Shown here one piece after another: positions 11,850 to 25,063 of a stretch of DNA of 64,000 nt. The notes beneath the pieces are model-generated. The model had not been told where the DNA came from, searched no databases, and saw only the letters and a list, made by a program, of their open reading frames with translations. Source of the DNA: Anthoceros angustus (lineage: Eukaryota > Streptophyta > Anthocerotopsida > Anthocerotales > Anthocerotaceae); assembly GCA_010909165.1 (NCBI GenBank), contig MU008214.1, positions 124,001 to 188,000 of the forward strand. The letters are read 5' to 3'. The translations under genes and the position numbers were made by a program. Position 1 is the first letter of the stretch; each line of letters begins with the position of its first letter.

Positions 11850-13860
11850 GTGAATGGTTGAGACACTAGAGGGGTGTGATTTGCTTCCTCTTAACTGGGT
11901 TGGAGGACATGAGGATGGTTGCGTATGTCGTAGGGGGTCGATCTCGGGAGATACACGCGGAAGGTCACCACCACCGCAAGAGAGATTTAGCCTTACGAAG
12001 AAATCGCTAAGGGAAGAGACACGCCGCCACCGTGAGGGGAGGAAGTAGAGACACGAGCGACGGAGGAAGTCGCCGACGAAGGCACGAGGTGGAACGGCTG
12101 CAGGGAGAAGGAGGAAGAAGAGGCGAGATCACCGGCCGAGAGGAAGGAGGTCGTGAAGAGAAGGGTGTCCATGATTTAGGAAGGGTCGCGCCCTCCGAGC
12201 ACGAGTTGCTCACAACCACGCGCGAACGCCCGCGACGCTTTTCTCAAAGCGGTGGCACCACCTCATCTTCCAAATCCGAGCGACGACGAGGTCAGCGGGA
12301 ATTTCGTGCTTGGTCGGAGGATTTGGAACGACTCGATCGAATCGCGATCGATTGATCTTTGGGACGACTAGAGGGAGGTCGCTACTCCGGTAGAAGATCC
12401 TCAAGGATCCCGATTTGTTTCGTTACCCCGGCGAGAGGAGTGTTGGTCCGCGGACACTCCGAACGAGCAACATGAGTGGAGTTGGTGGAGGAGGAGGACC
12501 GCCTAACTTCATAGTCGCCAATACGCCAAATTCGAGAAGAAGAAGGGAGATGATGCGAGGCGTTGTAAGAACTTTGAGCACGCCTCCACGCTAATTTGGA
12601 GGATGGAGTCGCCGAGCGATCACGATCTTCCGGATCGCCGAGAGGGCATGCCCAAGGTATGGTCGCATATAATTCGTCCACGATTGGGAAGCTCAAGCAG
12701 CCTTCTTGAATCGGTTCGAGGGCTCACTATGCACACCACACTTTAGCAAAGTTGAGACCCTTCAAGGAAGAAACGAGAATCTTGTTCGATTATGTGGAGA
12801 GGTTTTATGGATATCCGGATCGAGTTCAAATGTGCACCCGAGAGGCCGAGATCCACCCACTGGTACTCACAAGAGCAAGCGTTGGATTGGTTTGTGAGTG
12901 GCTTGTCTCGAAAATGGAGGTACACTGCAGCGGGACGAAGACGTTAAGGGGCCTCCGCTTAGCCGAGGAATGGGAGTCCGCCGATGGGAGAGGAGGAAGA
13001 AGAGGCGAAGTCATAAGAAGAGGAAAGGAACGGAGATCTAGCTCGCCTTCCTCACCTCAGCTCCGCCTTCCTCATCGAAGTGAGGACAGGGAACTCAAGA
13101 AAGCTCCACATCGGATGAGGAATCGGAGAAGGCCTACGAACGACGAATGAAAGAAGGACCCGAGAAGGTCAAACGACAAGAGGAGGCGGAACGCGATTGG
13201 AGAAGGAGAGGAAGGAAGACGGTCCGTCGGATGGAGAAGGGAGAAACGTCTGGGAGGAGGGATTGCCGGACAAGTGGAGGCTTTGACCAATTGACCGAGT
13301 TAGAGGTCAAGGCGTGAAGAATCAAGCTCCACGAAGATCTCCTCACCAAGGCGCTTGGTGTATTGCTCTCATCAAACGGGACACACCAACCGAGAATGTA
13401 TTCGCGCACCACGACATGCGTAAATCATGTGGAAACCGCCATGCCGGAGATTATTGGTATGTGGACAGCTACCAGCGTCACCGAAGCCCACCACCAATCA
13501 ATGAGGGCGACTTACCAACCGACACACCAGCCCCTCAAGGTATGGTCATCCGACATCGCCAGACCATGGAGACCGATCCATACCCGATGGCATTCCAGGG
13601 TGTTACAAATGGAGCCCGTCACTACTCAACGAATGCCCGTAACCACGAAGTGGGTAGGTTATGTACCCTTTGTGTATGTAAGGAATTGGGACATAAAATG
13701 GGGACCCCTGCACGGGTGACGCGAGTGACACCAGCGACCAGAGTCGTTTACGAGCGCATGAAGAGGCACGACCCAACAAACCGCACTCGTGACCACAACA
13801 CCGTGTTGAAGGTGGAGGCGAGTATGATTCCTCAAGGATCTCAGACGTGATCGTGGAGGA
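11850..13860 (+). pseudogene. Gypsy gag-like region, decayed
   Basis: A purine-rich stretch encoding charged Glu/Arg/Lys-rich fragments in shifting frames. The clearest is at 12752-13150, with YVERFYGYPDRVQMC and EIHPLVLTRASVGLVCEWLV, which by position and composition would be the capsid part of gag. I see no intact CCHC zinc knuckle. No frame stays open for a full gag. Confidence 0.5.
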
Positions 13861-15200
13861 AGGGTATGAGGAGAGATGCGGATGAAGGTTGATGGTGTGG
13901 TGACCACATCAAAGAAAGGACCGGGAAAACGGCAAGATGAGGAAAGGAAGGAGGAAGGTGAGGGATGACTCACCTGGCCTCCGGAGACGCGTGCGCACAA
14001 GAGGAGCAGAACAAGACCGGAGAGGCAGACTACCCGTCCGGCACCACTAGACCGATCACTCCCGAGGGGCGGGACGGGAAGGACCAAAGGAGGGGAGGAA
14101 CGAACGCTTTCCTCCCGACATCGAGAAGTAGCGGCAATGCCGGAAGATGAATTAAACAGCTCACCCGACACGGAAAGCGGGGTCGCAGAGGAATTGTGAT
14201 CCACGGTATGGGTCCCACCGATAGGAGGATCATGGAATCGAAGCTTTACCAATAAGGTCGGAGTCGATCAGGCTGGCTGCAAGCGGGAGGAAACTTGTCG
14301 ATAAAATCTCCCCACGACGATTACTTGACCGCGAATTTGTGGTCAGAGATGCTTGCTTGCGGTGAGTCCGAGATCCCGCAAAATTGTGAAGGAGGCGATG
14401 GGAATCAAGCAGTAGGAGGGAGAAAGCGGCATGGAGGTAAATGTGGTCGAACTCATTGATTTGGGGCACCCGAGATTGAGGTTGAAATTGCGGGTGTTTG
14501 GTGCCCGTGCCATTAGATTCGGATCGAGTCAACTTGATGACGGAGGAGACGGCTCATCAACTCGGGTTCACCGAGTTTCACCCGCCCGAGTACGGATGGC
14601 CGACTGCATAAGGAGAAAGCCACCGGGGTGTCAAGGACGCCCACTGAATTGGGGACTCACCTTCCATCTTACCTACATTGTGATGCGCTGCCGGATCTTT
14701 AGGCTATAAGGTTTTGATAGGTAGGCCTTGGTTGTATGGTACGCGGTGTTTTTGATTTTGGTCGAGTGGCATCACCTTCAAGTCCAAGAGATACGGACCG
14801 CGGCGATTGCTTTTGTGTCATGGAGTAAGGCTCCTTATGAGGGGAGTCCGCAACCCACCGACGGGTACACCCTGTAGCACGGGGTAAGCTCCTGCAAAAG
14901 GATCGAGCGGGGTCCTCACGAGGTCAAATAAAGAGTGATTTGGTGTATACTGCTTACATATAGAGGAAGTCAGAAGAGTCCGAGGATGAGGCCCATAGAG
15001 AAGGAGTAGCCTTTTGGAAGGGCAAAGCTTATGAGCGAGACTTTCCTAAGAGGGATCCGAACCAAGATAGTCCAGGAACATATGTAGATCCCGCGGGAGA
15101 AGACTTAGAGTTAGAACCTAGCAAGGTAGTCAAGATTTCTAAGTATCTAGGCGATAGAAAAGAAGAGTGAGGGTCCTTAGAGAATATGTCGATGTGTTTG
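13861..15200 (+). pseudogene. Gypsy gag-protease linker, unassigned
   Basis: Decayed coding-like sequence between gag and reverse transcriptase where protease is expected. Short open pieces occur (for example 14431-14709), but I could not locate a convincing D-S/T-G active site. Confidence 0.35.
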
Positions 15201-16440
15201 CCTTCAAGATTACGACATGACAGATACCGAAGAACTGGGAATACATCGAATTGAGAAGGAGGGCAAGACGGAGGATCAAGCAACAGCTGAATCCCAAGTA
15301 TTCCATGGTTGTTAAGGATCACGACCAATACTTGGAGGTGGGTGATTTATCCTGCTCACCGGAGTGGGTCGCCCATCGTAATTGTACCAAAGAAGCAGCA
15401 GGAAAGGTTCGGTCAAGATTTCGAAACTCAATGGCAACGAAGAAGGATCATCACCACCTTTCATGGACAGGTGTTGGACATGGCTGACATGATGTACAGC
15501 TTGGATGGGTATTCTGGTACAATCAAAGCTGGAAGGAGGATCGTGACAAGACAACGCTCACGACGATTGGGGAACTTACGCTATTCAAGCTCCCTTCGGT
15601 TGTGTAACGCCCCGCCACTTTCAACGGGTGAACGCGATATTCCGAGATTTCGAAAGTTCATGGAGGTATTCCTAGATGATTTCGTATTTGGGAGAAGGAA
15701 CCGCATCTAGACCATTTGAGGCAATGTTTCAGAGATGCAGAGTCGAACATGAAACTTCATCCGTGGAAGTGTTATTTTGGCATGACGGAGGGGCATTCTA
15801 TTAGCACATCGAGTTTCAGACGAGGATTGCGGTAGATAAGGAGAAGGTAGCTATAGTCGAGATGGACGACCTGCAGCAAGTGCGAGCTTTTGTAGGGCTA
15901 GTGGGTATTACAGAGGTTCATCAAGGATTTCGCCAAGAAGGCAGCCTTGTTGACACAATTGACCAAAAGGATACACCTTCGAATGGACGCGCGAAGAGGC
16001 TTTTCAGCTTGAAGGATGCTGAGCGCACCAACGCAACCGGATTGGGGAAGCCGCATGTATACGTGATGTGTCCGCCATTGGGACCGCCTTAAGTCGGATG
16101 AGAAGAAACGGATCATCCGATTTTCTATGCGTAGACATGCACGGATGCGAAAAGAACTACTCAACCACGGAGCGGGAGGGTCTTGGTATCATTTACTCGT
16201 AAGAAGTTTAGACTATCCGCTTGCAAGGTTACGCTTCATGTTGACCATTTTATGCTTGAAGTATCTTGTCAACAAGCCGATTTGTCGAAGGATCCGTGGG
16301 TATTATCGCTGCAAGAGTTTGACTATGACGAAACCAGGCCAGAAAGCAACATCGCTGATTTCATTTCTCCGAAACCGGAGAGCGACTTGACAGATGATCG
16401 ATTTCGACGAGGAGTTGGTTACCATGACCCAAGTCGAAGG
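15200..16440 (+). pseudogene. Gypsy reverse transcriptase and RNase H
   Basis: Fragments across all three frames spell a Ty3/Gypsy reverse transcriptase in order: LDGYSG at about 15502-15520 (finger/palm), LCNAP at about 15601, MEVFLDDF at about 15660-15685 (the catalytic L-D-D), and the thumb/connection region near 15830-15980 with VDKEKVAIVEMDDLQQVRAF and GYYRGFI-like residues. RNase H remnants follow to about 16440. At least six frame breaks were counted, so no enzyme could be made from this reading. Confidence 0.85.
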
Positions 16441-17179
16441 AGGTGAGCATGTTGTCGACGGCCTAAGAATTGATCAGTCTTGTTGCGCAGAGAGGCCAAA
16501 TGAGCAAGAAGGGAGCGTGTGAAAAGCCGCAGCAGGACAACTGGAATCCGAGAGATAGAGGGCGCCATGGGCGCAAGGAGGAGGCTGAAATGCTCCTCAA
16601 GGGTGAGCAGTGAGGGCTGCAAGTGGAGGCCACGAGTTGGCAAGGAAGAAGCAAACCCACATGACAAGCTTGAAGAAGGACTTGGCAGAGGAAGTGCGCC
16701 ATGAGGCCGCGAGGAGAGGCCCCTAGGGAGGTGCGCCAGAGGCGAAGAAGGAGATCCCATGACAAGTTTGAAGAAAGAAGGGAGTTGATCGGCAATCCTC
16801 AAAATCACCATGGAGGTGCAACAAGTCGAGGAGGTCGCCATGGAGCACGATGGACCTGACGCAAGTTCCGATGACGAAATCAACTTAATGAAGGAAGAAC
16901 ATGCACACGTGTTGAGGAACGTGGATGGCGAGCGGCCGGGATGGATACACGCCATCGGAGCCAACGAACGCCCCTAGGAGGAGGAGACGTACAGGAAGGA
17001 GAAGATTAGAAGCGAGCGTTCATGCCCGAGGTATTTGTTGATGTGAAGTACGAAATTCTCGGAGCATGGATCATGCCGATGGGTTGTGGAAGGCGGGCGT
17101 CTTTCCATAAAGCCGCACCCTCATCGGAAGGTGTCCGCATAAACAAGGTCCGGACGAAAGATCCGGTGTCTCGCTAAGG

Positions 17180-17720
17180 AGGCTTCACTGCCACGAGGCG
17201 CATGTAAGAGGCAGGTGGACACTATTGCAGACCGTTAAGAAGATTTTGAATGCCGGGTTTTGGTGGGCTACGATGCAAAAGGATGTGTGGGAGTTCACCC
17301 GAGTGTGGCGTCGAGGGTTGGGCGGCCACGTTGTACACAATGGCCTCTTACCTACATCGCCGCTAGCACCTTCGAGAAGTGGGGAATCGATTTCAGACCG
17401 ATCAAACCACCAACGCAATGGACGAGAAGCAGACATTTTGGTGGCTACGGATTATTGTACAAAGATGGTGGAAGTCAAGCAACAAGGAAGGACGACGCCG
17501 CAGAGCCAAGTTTTTATTCGAGAACATCATAACCAGGTATGGATGTCCTTTAGAGTTGGTCACGACGGGGACACATTTCCTCAACTCGGTCGTTGAGTCC
17601 CTAACCACCTACTTCAACATTCGCATCGAAGACGACTACAACCCCAAAGGCAATGGATTAACGGAGAAGACGAATGGGTTCTCGCACAATCCTCACCAAG
17701 GTATCGTGACACATGTATGA
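17180..17720 (+). pseudogene. Gypsy integrase
   Basis: Plus-strand pieces include FEKWGIDF followed by PIKPPTQWTRSRH and LVATDYCTKMVEVK (the first catalytic Asp region), then FLFENIITRYGCPLELVT, THFLNSVVESLTTYFNIR and NPKGNGLTEKTNG, the expected core and end of the core. The D of the usual D-R-G-T-H-F is lost or frame-shifted near 17560. The region from 16440 to 17180 is unassigned linker and 17720-18200 is post-integrase sequence with no recognised domain. Confidence 0.85.
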
Positions 17721-18200
17721 TTGGGATGCTAAGTTGCATTCGCATTGTGGGCTACAGGATCATGGAGAAGGTAACCACCAAAAAGACACCTTTATTATCT
17801 AACATATGGCATGTCACCCGTGATGCCCGTGGAATTTGAAGTACCTACCCGTAATCATGGAGGATGAACGATGATCAGAGAGGATAGTCGTAGTTAGACT
17901 AGAATCATTCATAGAGCAGAAGAACGAGGATGCTTTAGAAGAAACACAATGGATTCGTGAACTCGTAAAAGAGGCATGATGGGAAGTTGAGGAAGCAAGA
18001 GGCTATCGTGGACGGGATTTTGGTTCTTCTATATGATAGTCGGTACCTAGACTTTCCAGGAAGCTTAGGCTAAGATGGATGGGACCTACGAGGTGGTCGC
18101 AGATACGAGAATGGATCCGGTAACTGCACGGCAATTACAGTGAGTCAATGGGTGGAAGGTCAAGAAGTACCTCACCCGAGTACTGTTGTTAGGACGCAAA

Positions 18201-18215
18201 CAGTGAGGTGGGGAG
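18201..18215 (+). promoter_or_regulatory. Polypurine tract
   Basis: CAGTGAGGTGGGGAG lies two bases before the 3' LTR start at 18218. It is the expected primer for plus-strand synthesis. Confidence 0.7.
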
Positions 18216-18217
18216 TA

Positions 18218-21200
18218 TGTGAACTAAAAGTTTGGGCAACCAGCCCAAAAGAGCCAAGACAACAAGTTTGATTTTTTTGGCTAGAACGATTGAAGAGGAG
18301 CATGCCAAGAAATTTTCTCGAGAATCTTGAAGCTGGAGTTGTAGGATATTGTTAGGAAGGCAAGAGGATATCCCAGAAGAACGGGTCGAAACGACCCCGA
18401 GCGAGTGAGGCGCAAAGGTGGTAGGTCGGTATCACCGCCGTAGGGTCGCCACACACGCCGGTAGAAGAGAAGAAGGGGCGACTACCATGGTAGGTCAATC
18501 CCAAAAGGAAATTTAGAATAGAGGGGATATCCACTATATATGCTCACCAATAGGGAATAAATATATAGAATTAGGTTAATTAATTAGGATAGCAGGAATA
18601 GGAAAATAGGTAGAATTAGGATTTTGGAATGATGAATCCAATCTAGGGTTGTGCGCCAGTGTGTGGCACATCCAAAGGGCAAAGTGCCGGCCTCCACTTC
18701 GAAGAGCCAGACGAGCCGGAGTTGGAGCGAAGCAAGGAAGGAAGCCATCGCCAGAAGGCCAAGCAAGCGGGAGGCAGCAAGGCGCCCATCGAGAAGGACC
18801 ACCCAGCGCGAGGAGAGGAAGGAGGCGAGCACCGAAGCAAGGAAGGAGCTCAGCCGCCCAACCAGGAAGAGGAAGTGTGAAGGAGAGCCAAGAAGGCGAG
18901 CACTTGGAGAGCGGGAAAATTGAGGGAAAGAGCTAGAATTGGTGGCGACCGCCTGAAGGAAGGCCACGGAGAAGGTCAAGGAAAACTGCCAGTGGCTAAC
19001 GTGTGCAGAGTGTGTGTTACCACAAGGAAGAGTGTCAAGTGTGAAATTTGAAGCTCTCAAATTGGAGAGTAATTTCCTTCCTAAAGCGCTTGGAAGGAGC
19101 CACCATGCCTCGAGGAAAGGCAAGGAAGGAGCCGCAAGGCTCTTCCTCGCGAGGAGGAAGGAAAGAAGGTGGAGCGCGCCAGGAGGGGTGAGGTCGATGC
19201 CCCAATTCACTTGCTTTGCCGCCAACCCCGAGATTTGGTTGATTTTCTAAGGAGGAGGAGAACATCCAACAGGATGGGTGTATGGCCGCCAATGGGCCTA
19301 CACCAATTTGGAATTGATTGAGGAGTGTTACATCAACCTCCATCAATCGGAAGCCCCGCCGCACACGAGAGGAATGCTAGAACGATCCTGGACCGGTATT
19401 CGATGTGTATGGAAGACCGGAGGAGGAGAGCTCGAATTGCTCTCTCGAAAGGTCGAATGGAGGAAGAGGACAGCCTCCCGACATCCCGCAGGAGTTCCTT
19501 GACATGATGGATGGAGGAGTGAAGCCCACGCCAAGAATGGCTGGAAGACCGAGAGCATCAAGGAGTCAAGTGGAGGCTCTTCGCAAAGATTGTGCTGGGG
19601 TTGGTAAAATTACCAACGCACTTTATTTCAAAGACCAACTTCCTCCAATTTTTGTGGAAGATTTCCATGGGAGCCAAGCCGATTGGGGACTTATGTATGA
19701 AGCCTACATCCACCATCGAGAAGCTCCTCAAGCCAAATTCGTGGATGAGGAAGGGCCAAGGCTGCCTTAGCACCTATTTGGTGCATTTATGGGAAACCGA
19801 GGGACTCTCACAAGCAAGGAGCTTGAAGATGCATGGCATCCCTTTGAGGTCATCCATCTCCACCGAGGTTGGAAAGGCCTTTGCCTTTGCATTGGAAGAC
19901 GGTGGGAGGTCGACTCCACAAGCTAGAAGCAAGAGGAGAAGATGCGAGGCAACAAGGTTGCCGAGTGGGAATCTTTCCCACTGTGAGCAAGCAAGGGAGA
20001 AGAGCAAGAGCGAAGAAGGGATGGTGGTCTATGAGAGAAGGACCAGTGGGGTGATGAGAGTGGGGAGTCCCCACCATCTCCTTTGTGCCTACGAGAGGCA
20101 CCCCGGCATCACCCGAGGGAGGCCCACCCAAGGGGTGGCCCACTGTGGCGGCACCACCATGGTAGGTAGACTACCACAGGGGAGCACACCATCAGGGTGC
20201 ACCCCACGCCGCCAGCAAACAGCCTACCGCGGTGGTGGAAGGGAAAGAAGCACGCGAGGCCGCGAGCGGGCGCCGAGGCCACCATCTCCGCGCTGGGTGG
20301 GAGCGGATGGAGCGAGTGAAGGGACCGGCGCCGCTGATGGCCCGAGTGAGAGCTGGAAATTTCAAGAAGAAGTGGAATTAGGACCCCTAGGAGAATTGCC
20401 GGGAGCTTGTGAAGCACTCACCGTGTGGATTTGAAGGGGCTAGGGACCTAGCAGCCCTTGTGGGCATGCCAAGAGGAAGTCTCAAGACATGGCCGGAGGA
20501 AGGTGGACCAAATGGCAATTGGAGGCCATGGAGTCCGATGAAGGCAGCCAAATTGGAAAAGGTCAGGAGAAGCTCCAACGACCTCATGGAGAGCGAAGCC
20601 TGAGGGAAGTTGTCAGTCAAGAAAGAGCCATTGGCAACAACCCAAAAGGATTCATGGAGGCAAAGGCGGAAGAGCATTTTGCCCAATTAGAGCAAGAGAA
20701 GGGCAAAACAGAGGCACTAGGAGAAGGTAGCTCCAAAGAAGGACGCAGACAGTGATGGCTACTCAAGCCATCAAAATCCGGACATGAAGAAGAGTTGAGA
20801 AGGACAGTTTGGAAGAGAAGCGCTGGAGGAAGTCAAGACCAAGAAGAAGAGGGGGGAAGGAGTTGGCAAGTGAGAAGGGGCTTGCTCAAGAATAGCGACT
20901 GGAACAAAGGAGGTCTCAGAGGAGGAGCGCCACAAGAAGGTGGTACGTAATGTGAGAAGCGGTTTTGGGCATTATGCCCTTCGTGCAAAATTGGCCAGCC
21001 AAAAGGAAGTGAGGGAGGAGAATGTAACCTCCATGAAGGTGGGAATTGACCACAAGAGATGCCTACAAAGGTAGGTGTGAAGATGGAGAGTGGCCCACGG
21101 GAGATTGATGATCTCCAAATGCATCACAACTTGGGGCTCACCTCCACAATAGATCTTGAAGGCCAACAATGAAGTCTTACTTGGCCAAGAGGAGGACATT

Positions 21201-23223
21201 GGGTCCTCATGATGATGACAAGGAGCCGCAACAAGTGCAGCCTGAGGCCTCCGATTTTGATGAGGCCATCAAATGGACTCCGAGGAACTGAGGAGTCGAG
21301 GTGAAGGAGCCACCGCGACACCGAGGGAGACGGGCAAGGAGGGGGAAAGCCCACCTCCGGGGTCACCTACCTAGAGGTGACCACCACCATGGTAGTCCGC
21401 GATCACCGCGGGGGACCACACGCCGTAGTCCGCCATCACCGGGTAGGGCAGCGGGCACGAGCTTGCTGGGGGAGTTGGGACGCGAGCCAATCAAGATGGA
21501 AAGCCGGGGGTGCAGCAGGAGGAGCACTGGGTGGTGGGAGAGACAACCCCACCGGAGGAGACTAAGGACGGGTCCCGGAGGAAGGGGAAGGGGTGAGGAA
21601 TCCCCTTATCCCGCGAGTAAGGGAGGAACCGGGACCCGAGGAGGAGTCCAACGCGAAAAGGGCGCGGAGAGATTAGGAAAATCCGATGGTGGGCGATGGG
21701 GATGAAGGGTGCTATGATAGGTATGGACAAACCAAACAAGGAAGAGCAATGAAGATCCCGACAAGAAACCTCACCGAGCGGAGGAAGGAAAGAAGGAAGA
21801 AGGAGTTAGGGGACTACCATGGTAGGTCACCACCCAGTCCGCTGACACGGGTAATAAATGACGCGACCAGGCGACGGAGATGGAGGAAGGCGCCTAGGTG
21901 CGCGGGGGGCGATTGGGAGGCAGGAATCCAGACGCCGCCGCTGGAGATGGAGGAAGGGGCAAGATTGTACTTGCCCCACACATTAGGAAGCGGACAAAGG
22001 CGGAAGGGCAAGAGCAAAAGGAGGGCGAGGGAGCCAATCCACCACAGACACGCCCACCCCAAAGATAGGTGAAGACTAGATATGGTCAATGACCATAAAT
22101 GCTAGGTAGAAGAATAGGAAGGATGTGATGTAATGACATCCTTCAAGGATGACTTAGGTGAAGTTGCTAGAATAGAATTTACCAAGAAATGCATAATAGA
22201 TTAGGTGCCGATATTAAATGGCGTAGGAAATAATAGAATATTGGAAAAGGTGACCCGCAGAGGGTCACCCAAGGGAGGTTGTGTGGAAGGCCTCCTATAA
22301 GAGGAGGAGGATTTCACAAAGTAAAGTATCATGTCTTGCGCCCACGCCACCGAGTCCTTTGCCATTACAGAGGAATTTCGTGCGGCCGTGGAGCCAACAT
22401 GCAGAGAGGAAGTCGCGTGGTCGGAGTGCTTGGTGGAGGACTTGCTCACGCAAGTGCCTAAACGAGTTGCTCTTGTGAATGGTTGCGTGAAATTGCTTTG
22501 CTTTGGGTGTGTGGCAAATGCCCGAGAACTCTCGGCTTGAGGGTAGACTACAGGAAAGACTCGGAGGTTCTCGCCCCGTGTCAAACTCATAGCAACCGCC
22601 CAAGGAAGAACTTGCTGGTGGAGGCGGACCTGTGCCAGCCGTAAGGGCGAGTCGAAACCAAGAAGCCCGAATCGAGGTTAGACTAGGAGGAAGAGGATGA
22701 GGAGATGAGAAGATGAGTAGAGGATTAGAGGTGTAGGTGTTAGTGGAAGGCCATGCAGAGCCTAAGGGACGAATCCCAACTGCAAGTAAGAGCGCTCCCC
22801 GAGTGGAGAAGTAGTCTTAGAAGTAGGGACGAAATCATGTGTGAACTGGGGTCCCCGGCGCCCGTGGTAGGCTCTTTGTCGAGGTGACTCGCAATTGTGT
22901 CGCTGTAGGTCAAGTTTGGTCTTAGAAGTAGGGACGAAATCGCGGTGAACTGGGGTCCCCGGGCGCCTGGTAGGCTCCTTGTCACCGAGGCAGGACCCGC
23001 AATTGTTTTGTGTCGCTGTCGAGGTTGGCGATTTTCAAGCAAGCAAGTGGTGCACCGTGAGAGGGGAGAGTAGTGCGCCTTGCTTGTTGAGGGCCGAGAG
23101 TTGTGCATTGGTGACCACAAGGCCTCGAACTTTCACACAAGTCTCAAGGGACGAAACCCAACGTGACGGGGCAGTGGATAAGTGCTATAGTGGGAGGACT
23201 GGGAGTGCCCGATTCTCCTACCA
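18218..23223 (+). repeat. 3' LTR of Gypsy element (about 5.0 kb)
   Basis: Begins TGTGAAC, compared with TGTGGAACGC in the 5' LTR, and ends CTCCTACCA. It matches the 5' LTR throughout except for the missing second 1,146-bp unit. Differences are dominated by one- to six-base indels, many in CG- or CNG-containing words, rather than by substitutions. It includes coding-like stretches such as 19405-19770 (EFLDMMDGG and ALYFKDQLPPIF) that resemble a captured or internal ORF of unknown function. Confidence 0.9.
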
Positions 23224-23229
23224 TGATAT
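23224..23229. repeat. Right target-site duplication of Gypsy element
   Basis: TGATAT follows the CA terminus and equals 5515-5520. Confidence 0.75.
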
Positions 23230-25063
23230 CCACACTCCATTCTCAAGGTGGCACCCTTATCTCCCTTCTAATTACCGATTTATCACCGTGGAGTCTATCT
23301 ATGCTAAGATCTTTAGCTCTAGTTTGGAGATCTTGACTACTCGTCCGAGGAGGCTAAGGTGCGTGCTCGAGGCTGCCGCTTCCGGTCCGAATACTTTGGA
23401 TCATCTTTTACCCTCCGGCTATTGTTGAAGGGCTCGACATCCCAAGAAGCACGTCATTGTTGTTTTGTTGACTTTAAGCGTGCTTTCAACTCATGCCTTG
23501 GGATAAGTTGTTTGAGACTTCAATCTCTTAAGATGCCTCCTCATTTGTGGCATCCGCTACCCTTCTCTACAAAAGGGTCTTTGCTCGAATCAAGACTCCC
23601 GTGGTTTGTCTTCCCACGGATCCCTATCCAACTTGGCGTCATGAGGCGACCTTTGTCCCCAAATCTCTTTGGGTTGTATATTGATGAGCTTGAGGAATGG
23701 CTTCCGATCCGACCACGGTGCTCGGCTATTTTCGAAAGTATTCCTATCCTCCTATGGATGATATTGTTCTTTTATCTCATTCCGGAGGCCTGCAAAAGCA
23801 ATCGGATGTTTTATCCCTTTTTGTAAAACCAAGGGTCTCTTTGTCAATCAAGACCAGACCAAGATTATGCGGTTCAACACTCGGGATTACAAGGGTGATT
23901 GCAAATTTTATTATGATGGTCGGAGGTGGAGATGGTTCGATCCTATACTTATCTCTGGTATCACTATTTTCGGTCCTAAATTTAACCGGACCTCCTCCTC
24001 CTCCTCCGCGCTACCAAGGGATGGGCTCATGCTGCGCCGTTCTTTATCTGGATGAATCTTGTGGATATCAATCTTCTAAGCACTGCTTCAACACTATGGT
24101 AATTCCCTCCGCCTTGTATGGCGCTGAAATTTGGGGGCCGGATCTTCCCTTCTTCTTGGGCGAAGGTGGAAAGGGTTCAATCTTCCTTTCTCCGCTCACA
24201 TTGCTTGCTCAACTCCATTACCCATCCTCCTTTCGAATTTGCAGCCTTTCCCCTCGAACTTGATGGCCTTTTTCGCCTCTCATCCTTTCTTTACCGCCTC
24301 CACCTCCTTGATATTGCTAATCCCATTTTGGATCCCCTTACCTCCTCCTTGCCTTTAGGTCCTCCTCGCTCTCAATACCCACCACAAGCTTCTTTTTGCC
24401 GGCTTTCTCAAGCGCCAACCGGCTTAGAAGATTCGAGTTTGAACCTTTTCTCCTCGCTTGGCCCTCCTCCTCCCAACTCCCCTTTCTCACATCCCCCAAC
24501 CACTCCATTCAGGCCCTTAAATTAAGATACCTTCGCCTCACCTGGTCCCCTCTTCCTTTTCCCCTCTCACTTCTAGACTCCGCTTTTACAAAGACGAGCT
24601 CCGAGTTAATCCTCCCTCGTAAATTTCCTACCCCGCTACCTCGCCTCTTCCTTCAAACTCCGCACACTCATAGGTCAATTGTTAGCTCCCACCACCTCCG
24701 GATTGAGACCGACCGCTGGCTCAAGCCTACCCCTCCCAAGACGATAGGATCCGCAAGCTTTGCTCCTTGGATCCCGAATCAATCACACTTCCTCTTTTTA
24801 TTGTCCCGCCTATGCCGATATTCTGGCCTCACATTTCTCTTTTGAATGTGCCGGCCCGGCCGCAGATTTTTCTCTTCCACATTCCTAGGCTCTGGACTAT
24901 GTCTCTCGAGCTTGATTTCTTGGCAATTCTTGTTGGACTCCTTGTAGTCTTTGCCTTCTTTCGCCTCACAGTAATCGCTTCTAGTTCGACGACGTAAGTG
25001 TACTGGTTTTTAAACCTCTTTACTGATTATCTCGCCCATGATGGTTCTCCCATCCTTAGTGAA
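23230..25063 (+). pseudogene. LINE ORF2, 3' half (reverse transcriptase)
   Basis: Continuation of the LINE interrupted at 5520. It opens with SNYRFITVESIYAKIFSSSL, then FVDFKRAFNS (RT domain 2), RRPLSPNLFGLYIDELEEW (the R-Q-G-C-P-L-S-P region) and MDDIVLLSH at about 23755-23780, where most LINEs have Y-A-D-D, so the catalytic pair D-D is kept but the preceding residues differ. Further downstream the C-terminal region is shifted in several frames. No complete ORF exists; the element is a dead LINE. Confidence 0.85.

Larger units (their letters stand above)
5521..23223 (+). mobile_element. Full-length Ty3/Gypsy LTR retrotransposon nested in LINE
   Basis: A complete element about 17.7 kb long. 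It starts with TG and ends with CA, is flanked by the TGATAT duplication, and has two matching LTRs (5521-11712 and 18218-23223), a primer-binding site just after the 5' LTR, a gag-pol-like interior of about 6.5 kb, and a purine-rich tract just before the 3' LTR. Domain order RT, RNase H, integrase (plus strand) places it in Ty3/Gypsy. The tRNA-Asp-type primer site and very long LTRs suggest the Tat/Ogre-like or a comparable plant lineage, which is inference. All reading frames are broken by many small indels. Confidence 0.92.

Noticed and set aside
13659-14252. 197-codon minus-strand open frame
   Set aside because: Antisense to the decayed Gypsy interior; purine-rich sense strand leaves Ser/Pro-rich antisense frames open. 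No motif.
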